Part shown: piece by piece, positions 1-6,705 of the stretch | Numbering within the stretch: position 1 is the first letter of the stretch | Layout of the letters: every line of letters starts with the position of its first letter | Source of the DNA: Fen-1298 sp050015675 | Lineage (GTDB): Bacteria; Bacteroidota; Ignavibacteria; UBA10030 | Direction: 5' to 3' | Assembly (NCBI GenBank): GCA_050015675.1 | Contig: JBEKAY010000014.1 | Span: 1 to 64,000 of the forward strand | Length of the DNA stretch: 64,000 nucleotides | The notes under the pieces: generated by a model | The model's input: only the letters and a program-made list of their open reading frames with translations | Databases searched by the model: none | What the model was told of the DNA's origin: nothing | Position numbers and translations under genes: made by a program

Positions 1-63
1 TACTTGTGGTTGGAGTGTAAACCTCTGACCAGAAACCGTTGTATGATTGGATAATTCTTCCAT
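1..63 (-). CDS. Partial integron cassette ORF, N-terminus only
   Basis: An ATG on the minus strand at 61-63 opens a frame that runs off the left edge of the window (21 codons visible, beginning MEELSNHTTV). It lies 17 bp inside the attC core at 81-87 and has the same orientation as the other cassette genes, so it is most likely the next cassette gene of the array. Nothing in the visible residues identifies a family. Confidence 0.45.
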   Translation of the reverse strand, partial: MEELSNHTTVSGQRFTLQPQV

Positions 64-80
64 TATATTTATTGACTGCG

Positions 81-276
81 CCCTAACGGACCGGCGCTAA
101 GCTGCGGCGCTGATAAGTTTCATATTGCTGACAACGAAACAAGTTCATGCTGATAACCAAATTAATTTACTCTCAACCAACGAGAAAATAAAAAGGTAAT
201 AATAAAAACGTCAACCCAACATTAGCCATGAATTTCGCACCCAGCTCATTCCGTCAGCTTGAGCGCCTGGTTAGGC
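81..276 (-). other. Integron attC site 1 (196 bp)
   Basis: The site starts with a CCCTAAC core (81-87) and ends with GTTAGGC (270-276). Inside each end lie the paired arms ggaccggcgctaagctgcgg and cgtcagcttgagcgcctgg, which are imperfect inverted repeats as expected for a folded attC. The core extension GTTAGGCGCAC at 270-280 is the reverse complement of the GTGCGCCTAAC at the other end of the same cassette (1245-1255), the usual rule for cassettes. It is the longest of the five sites, with a longer central spacer. Confidence 0.9.
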
Positions 277-290
277 GCACTCAAAAAGAT

Positions 291-1223
291 CTATTTTTTT
301 AGCAAACCTTTTATCCATTGGACACATTCAATTTCATTTACAATTGACCAAGAATGCGGATGTCGCCGCCCATTGCTCCTATAACCTGTCTGATATGATT
401 GCATAAACTCTGCTTTCTTGTTGCCCATAGCTAATAGGCGCCTTATTAATTCAGATGTGCTAAAATAATTATCATCTTTAACAGACTGATTACTGTTTAT
501 CAAACGCCACGCGATGTCTACATCATGATATGTTCTTACGGCTATGTCCTTTAAATATTTTTCATGCTCTCCATATTTCGTATCCATACTAAAAGGACTT
601 AGATAAGAATAAATGGTATCATTTTCACTTGGAATACCATAGTCGTTTTTAAGATAATTCATTACATATTCTGCTTCCTTATATGCTGCATCTGAATAAT
701 TGTGTTTATAACTTTTCTCTAAACCATCCCACAACTTAACAATATCTACCGGAGAATCTACGGTAAAAATCCCTTTGGGCCTTATGGGATATTTATCAGG
801 ATATTCATTGCATAACTCCACATATCTCATTGCAACTATTCCACCTGCAGAATATCCACCTAGAACAAAATCTTCTTGATGAACTTTGTATTTTCTAAGC
901 ACATCTTCTAGAACTGCAGAGAGTTTTGATTGCACTGCCGAATCAGCGGAAATCTTATTCCCTTCTGCAAAGCCAATTGTCAATATTCTGTTTACATAAG
1001 CCACATTGTGGAGTTTTGTTTCAGGAAAGATCCATTCGGCCTTTTCTCCAAATCCGGCAAGCAAAACTAAGACACCTGCAATTGAATCGCTACAAGGTTC
1101 GATAGCCAAATAATATCCACTGAAAGCGTCTTTATCGTTTAGGACAACCTTCTTTATAGATTGTGAATAAAGAAAATTATTAACGGATAGAACAAGAAGG
1201 ATAGCGATTAATATTTTTTTCAT
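291..1223 (-). CDS. Secreted alpha/beta-hydrolase-like protein (integron cassette)
   Basis: This 310-residue protein has a clean N-terminal signal peptide (about residues 1-20, ending near FLYSQ) and so is likely periplasmic or secreted. The motif GYSAGG at residues 123-128 is a nucleophile elbow with Ser125 as the probable catalytic serine, and the preceding VLVLLAGFGE matches the oxyanion-hole strand of the fold. The C-terminal HPHSW is a plausible place for the catalytic histidine. Family knowledge suggests an esterase or hydrolase of unknown substrate; I cannot name it further. It fills one cassette between attC sites 1 and 2, with the stop 14 bp from the attC core, and faces away from the integrase gene as cassette genes do. 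There is no promoter of its own that I can point to. Confidence 0.8.
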   Translation of the reverse strand: MKKILIAILLVLSVNNFLYSQSIKKVVLNDKDAFSGYYLAIEPCSDSIAGVLVLLAGFGEKAEWIFPETKLHNVAYVNRILTIGFAEGNKISADSAVQSKLSAVLEDVLRKYKVHQEDFVLGGYSAGGIVAMRYVELCNEYPDKYPIRPKGIFTVDSPVDIVKLWDGLEKSYKHNYSDAAYKEAEYVMNYLKNDYGIPSENDTIYSYLSPFSMDTKYGEHEKYLKDIAVRTYHDVDIAWRLINSNQSVKDDNYFSTSELIRRLLAMGNKKAEFMQSYQTGYRSNGRRHPHSWSIVNEIECVQWIKGLLKK

Positions 1224-1248
1224 TTTAATCCTTTAATATTGTGAGTGC

Positions 1249-1407
1249 GCCTAACGGATTGCGGCTAAGCTGACCGCGTGACCGACTTTAATGTTACACA
1301 AAACGAAACAGGTTCACACTACCAAGTGAATTATTAAACACAAAACCTCTATTAGCCATGTTGATTGCTCCCACGCTCATTCGGTCAGCTTGAGCCGCTG
1401 GTTAGGC
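1249..1407 (-). other. Integron attC site 2 (159 bp)
   Basis: Cores are GCCTAAC at 1249-1255 and GTTAGGC at 1401-1407, with inner arms ggattgcggctaagctg and cggtcagcttgagccgctgg. It is of the same sequence subtype as sites 3 and 5. The extension GTTAGGCAGC at 1401-1410 is complementary to GCTGCCTAAC at 1824-1833, closing the next cassette. Confidence 0.92.
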
Positions 1408-1425
1408 AGCATTAATCATATAGAT

Positions 1426-1779
1426 TTACGCACACAGTTCAATCTTGTCCATCTTCCTTGAGATAAGACCAAAAGTGATTGCAATAAAAAACAACAAGAT
1501 GATGAATAGTGCAATCCCCAAATTAAATCCGATTAAATTAAGAATATATCTGAACAACAAAATATATAATAGAATAAAAACAAGCATTGTGGCAATCCAT
1601 AACCAAATAGCTTTTTGAGAACGAACAACTTTCAGAATCGTTCCACAATTCTTACACTTGATTTTTCCCTGTAAAGATTCTTTGAAACTTAAGCCCGTTG
1701 ATGAAGGAAATAATAATCGATATAAGAAAAACATTTGAAAACGTGTTGCTGCTGGTCGATTACATGTTGGACAATTCAT
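1426..1779 (-). CDS. Small zinc-ribbon membrane protein (integron cassette)
   Basis: This 117-residue protein begins with the Cys pair MNCPTC (Cys3 and Cys6) and carries a second pair CKNCG near residues 42-45. Together they form a four-cysteine zinc-ribbon-like head. Two strongly hydrophobic helices follow (about residues 57-78 and 82-105), so it should sit in the inner membrane with the metal-binding head in the cytoplasm. Proteins of this plan are common hypothetical cassette products; the role is unknown. The start is preceded by AGGAGGATG (reading the minus strand before 1779), a good ribosome-binding site at close spacing. It occupies its own cassette between attC 2 and attC 3. Confidence 0.75.
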   Translation of the reverse strand: MNCPTCNRPAATRFQMFFLYRLLFPSSTGLSFKESLQGKIKCKNCGTILKVVRSQKAIWLWIATMLVFILLYILLFRYILNLIGFNLGIALFIILLFFIAITFGLISRKMDKIELCA

Positions 1780-1826
1780 ATCATCCTCCTATATATAGTC
1801 ATAAATTCGACCTTTTTATTAATGCT

Positions 1827-1984
1827 GCCTAACGGATTGCGGCTAAGCTGCCGCGTTGAATAGTTTCGTAATGCACCCAAGGAAACAGGTTCACGCTACC
1901 GATTAAATTATTAAACACAAAACCTCTACTCGCAATGTAAATTGCTCCCACGCTCATTCGGTCAGCTTGAGCCGCTGGTTAGGC
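1827..1984 (-). other. Integron attC site 3 (158 bp)
   Basis: Cores are GCCTAAC at 1827-1833 and GTTAGGC at 1978-1984, with arms ggattgcggctaagctgcc and ggtcagcttgagccgctgg. It is nearly identical in length and arm sequence to sites 2 and 5, which is the typical within-array uniformity of a chromosomal (sedentary) integron. Confidence 0.92.
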
Positions 1985-1994
1985 GGCGTTAATG

Positions 1995-2783
1995 TCAAAG
2001 AAATAATTCACCCTTTATTACAGTTTTTGCAGTTCCTTTTAATAGCACTCGTTCCTGTCCAAGCAATTCACAACGAATGCACCCTGGCCGAAAGGATGCT
2101 TGATAACCTATGACAGTAGTCTTATTCAACTTTTTGGCCCAATAGGGTGCAAGATAACAGTGTGCAGAACCAGTAACCGGGTCTTCATTCACACCTACCG
2201 ATGGAGCAAACACGCGAGAAACAAAATCATATTTTGGATCCACCGAACGTGCAGTTATTATCACACGTTTATTCAAACGCTTTAACAATTCAAAATCGGG
2301 ATACATTGTTCTTACCTCTTGCTCATGTTCGACTTCCAATAAGTACCGGATTTCGTCACAACCAATAAATATTGGATTCACATGTAATGCCTTCCGAATG
2401 AGTTCATTCTGAGATGTGAGTATTACAAATTTCTGGGGAAAATCCATGACAATCATTTCATTCGCATTGGTAACCGTGAGCACGCCACTTTCTTGGGTTG
2501 CAAACTGGATCGCATGTGCTTTTTGCTCATATTGTTGTTCCCATAAAATATGGGCCGTTGCCAGCGTAGCATGACCACAGAGAGGAACTTCGATCTGCGG
2601 AGTGAACCAACGTAGATGATAACACATATCTCTTTTTACAGCAAAAGCCGTCTCAGAGTGATTGACCTCTTTTGCGATATTGAGCATAAGTTGATCAGCA
2701 ATCGGTTTTTCAAGAATACACACTCCAGCGGGATTGCCAGTAAATGAAGTCTCTGTAAATGCATCAACAATGTAGATATTCAT
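1995..2783 (-). CDS. PhzF family isomerase/epimerase (integron cassette)
   Basis: This 262-residue protein of the PhzF/diaminopimelate-epimerase fold is cytoplasmic. It opens with the family signature DAFTETSFTGNPAGV. The motif NHSETAF contains Glu44, the residue expected to act as general acid/base in PhzF. The second half carries CGHATLATAH and the C-terminal DPVTGSAHC, both standard for the family. Length is normal for a complete two-lobe protein. PhzF itself isomerises a phenazine precursor, but most family members have no known substrate, so only the fold and general chemistry can be claimed. The gene is a single-gene cassette between attC 3 and attC 4; PhzF-like genes have no obvious link to the rest of the array. 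Confidence 0.9.
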   Translation of the reverse strand: MNIYIVDAFTETSFTGNPAGVCILEKPIADQLMLNIAKEVNHSETAFAVKRDMCYHLRWFTPQIEVPLCGHATLATAHILWEQQYEQKAHAIQFATQESGVLTVTNANEMIVMDFPQKFVILTSQNELIRKALHVNPIFIGCDEIRYLLEVEHEQEVRTMYPDFELLKRLNKRVIITARSVDPKYDFVSRVFAPSVGVNEDPVTGSAHCYLAPYWAKKLNKTTVIGYQASFRPGCIRCELLGQERVLLKGTAKTVIKGELFL

Positions 2784-2818
2784 GTATTATTCTTGTTACT
2801 TCTATTCAGAGATACGCC

Positions 2819-2976
2819 GCCTAACGGACCGGCGCTAAGCTGCGGCGCTGAAAATATTCAACATGCACCCAAGGAAGTGAGTTCATGCTGATAAAGAAAT
2901 AATTAAGACTGAAACCTATGCACGCCATGTTTAACGTACCCAGCTGGCAACCGTCAGCTTGAGCGCCTGGTTAGGC
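2819..2976 (-). other. Integron attC site 4 (158 bp)
   Basis: Cores are GCCTAAC at 2819-2825 and GTTAGGC at 2970-2976. The inner arms ggaccggcgctaagctgcgg and cgtcagcttgagcgcctgg match site 1 rather than sites 2, 3 and 5, so the array mixes two attC subtypes. The extension GTTAGGCCGCAC is complementary to GTGCGGCCTAAC at 3409-3420. Confidence 0.92.
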
Positions 2977-2988
2977 CGCACAAAACTA

Positions 2989-3261
2989 TTATTTAATATC
3001 ATTGTCATTATCTTCTTTGAGAACTATATATTCTCGTGAATAAATCCAAAAGTAAATACCTAAAACTAACAAAACGAGATGATAAAATATCGTGATGAAA
3101 TTGTAACTTTCCGGTCCATATTCAGTGCCACCAGTTGACGTGTTAATATATTTACATCCACTTGAAAGCAAACTCGCACCACCAGCGGTTATTATTATGA
3201 AAGCCCAAATACGAATGCAAAGAAGGACGTATATGTTTTTTGAATAAATTAAATATAGCAA
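2989..3261 (-). CDS. Membrane protein of unknown function (integron cassette), true start unclear
   Basis: The 90-residue call begins at a TTG (3261) with the N-terminus MLYLIYSKNIYVLL. It has two or three hydrophobic helices and a charged tail, EDNDNDIK. The reading frame stays open upstream all the way to the attC core at 3420, adding about 50 more residues that also look membrane-like (for example FIYVLTGIQIINFIYSLFN), but that extension contains no ATG or GTG. Either the protein starts at the internal TTG, or translation uses a rare codon near AAGGAAATTACTATA. It fills the cassette between attC 4 and attC 5. No family recognised. Confidence 0.5.
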   Translation of the reverse strand: MLYLIYSKNIYVLLCIRIWAFIIITAGGASLLSSGCKYINTSTGGTEYGPESYNFITIFYHLVLLVLGIYFWIYSREYIVLKEDNDNDIK

Positions 3262-3413
3262 CCCACCTGATATAATAGTTCCAAATACATAGATAATGCC
3301 ATTAGATGAAAATAGATTGAATAGAGAATAAATAAAATTAATTATCTGAATGCCGGTTAAAACATAAATAAATGGTTTATTCGTGAATTCGACTATAGTA
3401 ATTTCCTTGTGCG

Positions 3414-3571
3414 GCCTAACGGACTGCGGCTAAGCTGCCGCGTTACCAACTTTAATTAACCACAAAACGAAACAGGTTCACGCTACCAACTGAATTATTA
3501 AGTACCAAACCTCTATTTGCAATGTTGATTGCTCCCACGCTCATCCGGTCAGCTTGAGCCGCTGGTTAGGC
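3414..3571 (-). other. Integron attC site 5 (158 bp), closest to attI
   Basis: Cores are GCCTAAC at 3414-3420 and GTTAGGC at 3565-3571, with arms ggactgcggctaagctgcc and ggtcagcttgagccgctgg. The extended core GTTAGGCAACGC at 3565-3576 is the exact reverse complement of GCGTTGCCTAAC at 3999-4010, which defines the first cassette as roughly 3571-4009. Confidence 0.92.
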
Positions 3572-3727
3572 AACGCGCTTGGAATTTATTTTTGCTGCTC
3601 TCGTCCTTTCTACCGTGAATTTTGTTACTTCATCAGTGATTTTGTAAGCATGGTTCAGTAATCGGGTTATGCGTTTGGGTGTCAGGAAACGTTTATTTAC
3701 TATTTTTGCAAGTTGGAGAATATCCAC
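3566..3727 (-). CDS. Small basic protein, second ORF of the attI-proximal cassette
   Basis: The ORF starts at GTG (3725-3727), with ACGGAG 9 nt upstream as ribosome-binding site, and encodes 53 residues beginning VDILQLAKIV and ending NSKRVA. It is rich in Lys and Arg and predicted helical. Its TAA stop lies inside the attC core (3566-3568), a common arrangement for integron cassette genes. It is in the same frame as, and 18 nt after, the stop of the upstream ORF, so the two small genes probably form one translational unit. No family recognised; a small toxin-antitoxin or membrane-associated pair is possible but unproven. Confidence 0.55.
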   Translation of the reverse strand: MDILQLAKIVNKRFLTPKRITRLLNHAYKITDEVTKFTVERTRAAKINSKRVA

Positions 3728-3745
3728 TAGAAATACTCCGTACGG

Positions 3746-3950
3746 TTAGACCTCGCCCCCATCTGTTTTCAACGTTGCATCAATTTCATGCATATACTGG
3801 TCTGAAGCTACTCGAACAATAAGTTCTTTGTATGCTTTACGTTCCTCTGAACGCTTTGAAATCCATGCGGTCAAGAATCCCGAAGAGGCCGCCAATGAAA
3901 GCTCCGGAGAGCGTTCCTACTACCGCCAGTTCTTGTGCTGATAGGTTCAT
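3746..3950 (-). pseudogene. Frameshifted small membrane protein, first ORF of the attI-proximal cassette
   Basis: An ATG at 3948-3950 gives MNLSAQELAVVGTLSG and a hydrophobic AFIGGLFG stretch, then hits a stop after 37 codons. Reading past one G in the run CTTCGGGATTC (about 3880) restores a frame giving GFLTAWISKRSEERKAYKEL and on to DATLKTDGGEV, with a stop at 3746. The joined product would be about 67 residues: a single N-terminal membrane helix followed by a charged helical tail. The good continuity on both sides supports a real +1 lesion (or sequencing error). Function unknown. Confidence 0.5.
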
Positions 3951-3998
3951 ATATGAATAGACCTTTCTGATATATTGTTATATATGTGGTGTAAATTA

Positions 3999-4117
3999 GC
4001 GTTGCCTAACTACTGATTAGATAGACTTTGTCTATCTTTTGCGCTTATAAGCGTAAAAAGTAGACTCTCAATAAAACATTTTGTAACTTTTATCATTCGC
4101 TAATACAGGAGACAATT
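3999..4117. promoter_or_regulatory. attI-like recombination core and intI upstream region
   Basis: GCGTTGCCTAAC at 3999-4010 is the boundary between the integrase side and the first cassette, so the attI site lies at or just right of it. Between this core and the integrase start are two dyads: TAGAC-TTT-GTCTA (about 4022-4034) and the perfect 12-bp palindrome CGCTTATAAGCG (4042-4053). They overlap a possible -35/-10 pair (TTGTCT at 4029, TTATAA at 4045) and could be operators for the integrase or the divergent cassette promoter. AGGAGACAATT provides the intI ribosome-binding site. The promoter assignment is inference. Confidence 0.55.
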
Positions 4118-4542
4118 ATGGCTACCAAACTACTTGACCTAGTGCGGGAAACCACCCGACTTAAACACCTCAGCCATCGCACAGAAGAATCTTACATCCA
4201 CTGGATAAAAAGATTCATCTTGTTTCATAAAAAACGTCATCCTGTAGAATTAGGAGAAAAAGAGGTTCGGCGCTTCCTCACTTACCTCGTTCAGCAGAAA
4301 TATGTGTCTTCCTCAACACAAAATCAAGCATTAAATGCGATAATATTTTTATACTCGCAAGTACTGCATAAATCGCTTGGGTCGTTTGGCGACGTCCCGC
4401 GCGCACAGCGTTCTGTGCGCTTGCCCGTTATTTTCTCGCGCAGCGAAGTGCACATGATTCTAGACCACCTTCAAGGTACCCCAAAACTTATCGCCAAGCT
4501 GCTCTATGGATCCGGTTTGCGATTGTTAGAAGCACTACCCCT
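4118..4542 (+). pseudogene. intI: Integron integrase IntI, truncated by IS insertion
   Basis: Integron integrases are about 320-residue tyrosine recombinases; here only about the first 140 residues remain. The N-terminal SAM-like domain is intact (LSHRTEESYIHWIKRFILFH, then a helix with RRFLTYLVQQ). The start of the catalytic domain reaches LLYGSGLRLLE, which holds the first catalytic arginine. The frame then enters the terminal inverted repeat of the IS and stops (ALPLLPQK). The His-Arg-Tyr remainder and the integron-specific insert are not found beyond the IS, so the 3' half is deleted. The gene faces away from the cassettes, the standard integron arrangement. The integrase cannot be active from this locus. 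Confidence 0.92.
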
Positions 4543-5800
4543 GTTGCCTCAAAAGTAAATGACACCATGGGATTGTGAGATTATGCAGATCGTTTTATGT
4601 GAATATTCCACGGTGTAGCAAGATGTAAGATGATACGAATTTTCTTAGACATAATCTTTTGGAGAGTAAAAGGATTCAGGGTATGCAAGAGAGTAAGTAA
4701 TTCATCTTTAGTATTCTGAGAGAGTTTTTTAGATTCTAAGAGACGTTGGAACGGAGTTTTCGGAGCATCAAAATGTTTGATAGTTTTGGATTTGATCCGT
4801 TCTTTGTCAAGAAGCTTTACAGAAGGAAGAAAGAAGTTGAAGAGCAATCTCCATTGGGATGAAGAGAGATCGTTCAACAAAGAGACCATACGCTGATCTT
4901 CAAAGCGATCATACCCAAGATACTGTCGGATGTGTGTCCAGTTCTTTCCTTCGATATGTGCATTGTCGTTCTTCTGATATTCACGTGAACGAGTATAATG
5001 CACTGGACGTTTTCGATGCTGAAAATATTTGAGAATGGTCCAGTTCATGAACTCAGAGCCGTTATCGCAATCGAAGCCTTTGAGAAAAAAGGGAAGAGCA
5101 GATTCAATGGACTTGAGAGCCTCAAGCACACCGTGTTCACCTTTACCCTAGAGTGCACGTTGTTCTGTCCAAACAGTGGCAATATCAACGGTATTTAAGG
5201 TAAAAACGAACATGCCAGCCATCGACGTGCCGCAATGGGCAACTGTATCAGCTTCAATAAATCCTGGAATACGTTCATCCCATTGATTGGTTTTGATGGG
5301 AATGTGTTTCTTGAGCAGTGATCCTGGTTTAGTGGTTGCAAGACCTTTTTTGGTATAACGAGAACGCAGTGGGGCCAATAATCGATCGATCGTTGCGGCG
5401 GAGATCATCAACAAGAGCTTTTGATTACTCGGAGAGATTCCTGTATCATCAAAGGGCAGCCAGAGAGGAATCATTGCCTTGAGACGTTTTCCACAGGCAA
5501 GATTGCTGGCGATCCAGAGCCGCTTCAGGAAGGCGAGAATCTCAGGATGATGATAAGTCACCGGACGGCCACTTTTGGCTTTGGTGGAACGGATAAAATG
5601 ATATGGTTTGGGATTGAGCAAGCGAAGTGCGTATTTTCGATCGTACTCACAGACTCGACAAAATTCATTGAGAATCGTTGTCTTGACTGTTTTGGGTGAT
5701 GCTTGGTATCGTATTCGGATGCTATTAAGATATTCACGTTTCGAGGTTGTACTCATCGCTATATGTCCTTTCTCTATGGTGACATATATTATGAGGCAAC
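4543..5800 (-). mobile_element. Insertion sequence with matching terminal inverted repeats
   Basis: The ends are 23-24 bp imperfect inverted repeats: left GTTGCCTCAAAAGTAAATGA and on to CACC (4543-4566); right, read inward, GTTGCCTCATAATATATGTC and on to ACC (5800-5779). The element is about 1.26 kb with a single transposase gene on the minus strand. No target-site duplication is evident (ctacccct on the left, gactcttt on the right), consistent with a later deletion that also removed the 3' half of intI. The IS family is uncertain; the transposase belongs to the DDE integrase-core type. Confidence 0.88.
4581..5756 (-). pseudogene. DDE integrase-core transposase with in-frame amber codon
   Basis: Translation from ATG 5756 (MSTTSKREYL, preceded by AAAGGAC) gives an N-terminal HTH-like region, then GFIEADTVAHCG with the first catalytic Asp, and ends at TAG 5148-5150. 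The same frame continues without shift as GKGEHGVLEALKSIE and then GFDCDNGSEFMN (second Asp and the DNGSEF motif) to the stop at 4581. Related transposases have Trp between the RAL-like and GKGE-like segments, so a single TGG to TAG change is the simplest explanation. An upstream in-frame start at 5813 lies outside the IS and is not the real start. The element is probably dead unless the codon is suppressed or complemented in trans. Confidence 0.85.
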
Positions 5801-6129
5801 GACTCTTTTTCAAATCGCTTTCGGTATCTTTTATTATGAGTCAATTCGGAATGAGCTCGCATAACAGAAATTAGTTGATAATATTATATGTATAGCCTAT
5901 ATTACAATTGTGCTGTCACTGAAGAACTAAAAAAGTATCCATCGATGAACCTTCTCCCCGACTGAGTTTTTTATCATGAGGAAATCGCAGAAAAGGCAAC
6001 CGAGGTAGTTATGAAGGCACAGTACGAGTATTTAGTAGGTAAAAGCAAAGTTTTAGTCATGATAAAAACGAACGATTACAATCTTGCTGTTAGTGTAATA
6101 TCCAAAAGTAATAAGGAAGTAGGGAAGCA
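5801..6129. other. Intergenic scar right of the IS, with a C-terminal gene fragment
   Basis: No intact gene was found. A short open frame from about 5966 to 6133 has coding-like texture (KATEVVMKAQYEYLVGKSKV and on to SKSNKEVGKQ) and overlaps the next gene's start by a few bases, so it may be the tail of a lost gene or a 40-residue ORF starting at ATG 6011. The remaining sequence shows nothing recognisable, and no remnant of the integrase 3' end is present. Confidence 0.35.
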
Positions 6130-6546
6130 GTGAAATACTTTTATTACGTACTTTTTCTGATGGCGGTTTTTGTTTCAATCAATTACGCACAGGTGGCAGT
6201 GATCGTGAATAAATCAACCCCTGTATCGAAAATAACCGCAGCTTCCCTGTTACAAATTTATATTTTGAACAATACGAAGTGGCCTGATGGTACAAAAATT
6301 ATTATCTATTATAATAAAGAACAGTCCATCTGTCAGAAATTGTGTGACTTCATTGGCGTGGATATTATTAGCCTTAGAAAGCGATGGATGCAATTGCAGT
6401 TATCCGGTGAAGGAAAAGCACCCGAAGTTGTCAATGATGACGCTAAAATGATAAAAAAGGTTAAGTCAACCTTAGGAGCAATTGGATATGTCAAGGCATC
6501 GTCGATCAAGGGTAATGATTTGAAAGTGATTGCAACAATCGAATGA
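6130..6546 (+). CDS. Periplasmic PstS-like substrate-binding domain protein
   Basis: This 138-residue protein has a signal peptide (residues 1-20, ending INYAQ) and the compact phosphate-binding-protein-like fold. Recognisable stretches are VIVNKSTPVSKITAASLLQI, WPDGTKI, a WMQLQLSGEGKAP segment and GAIGYVKASS near the C-terminus, all typical of short PBP/PstS-like proteins. It is half the length of a true PstS and has no transporter genes beside it, so a high-affinity phosphate uptake role is doubtful; such short versions are often stand-alone periplasmic proteins in this phylum. The start is preceded by AGGAAGTAGGGAAGCAG; codon 1 is GTG. Confidence 0.72.
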   Translation: MKYFYYVLFLMAVFVSINYAQVAVIVNKSTPVSKITAASLLQIYILNNTKWPDGTKIIIYYNKEQSICQKLCDFIGVDIISLRKRWMQLQLSGEGKAPEVVNDDAKMIKKVKSTLGAIGYVKASSIKGNDLKVIATIE

Positions 6547-6705
6547 TGTCCATAGTATTCGATTGGTTGAAATTGAAGCATGCAAGTTCGCGAAGTGCTT
6601 GCTCGTGTCTAATGACAATAAAATAATTGATATGTATTAGTGAAAGTATGGGAAAACAAATGAGAAATAGAATATTTCTTCTCTCTTTGTTTCGCTAAAT
6701 CTCTG

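Noticed and set aside
4543..5800. Target-site duplication for the IS
   Set aside because: Flanks ctacccct and gactcttt do not match; deletion at one side is more likely.
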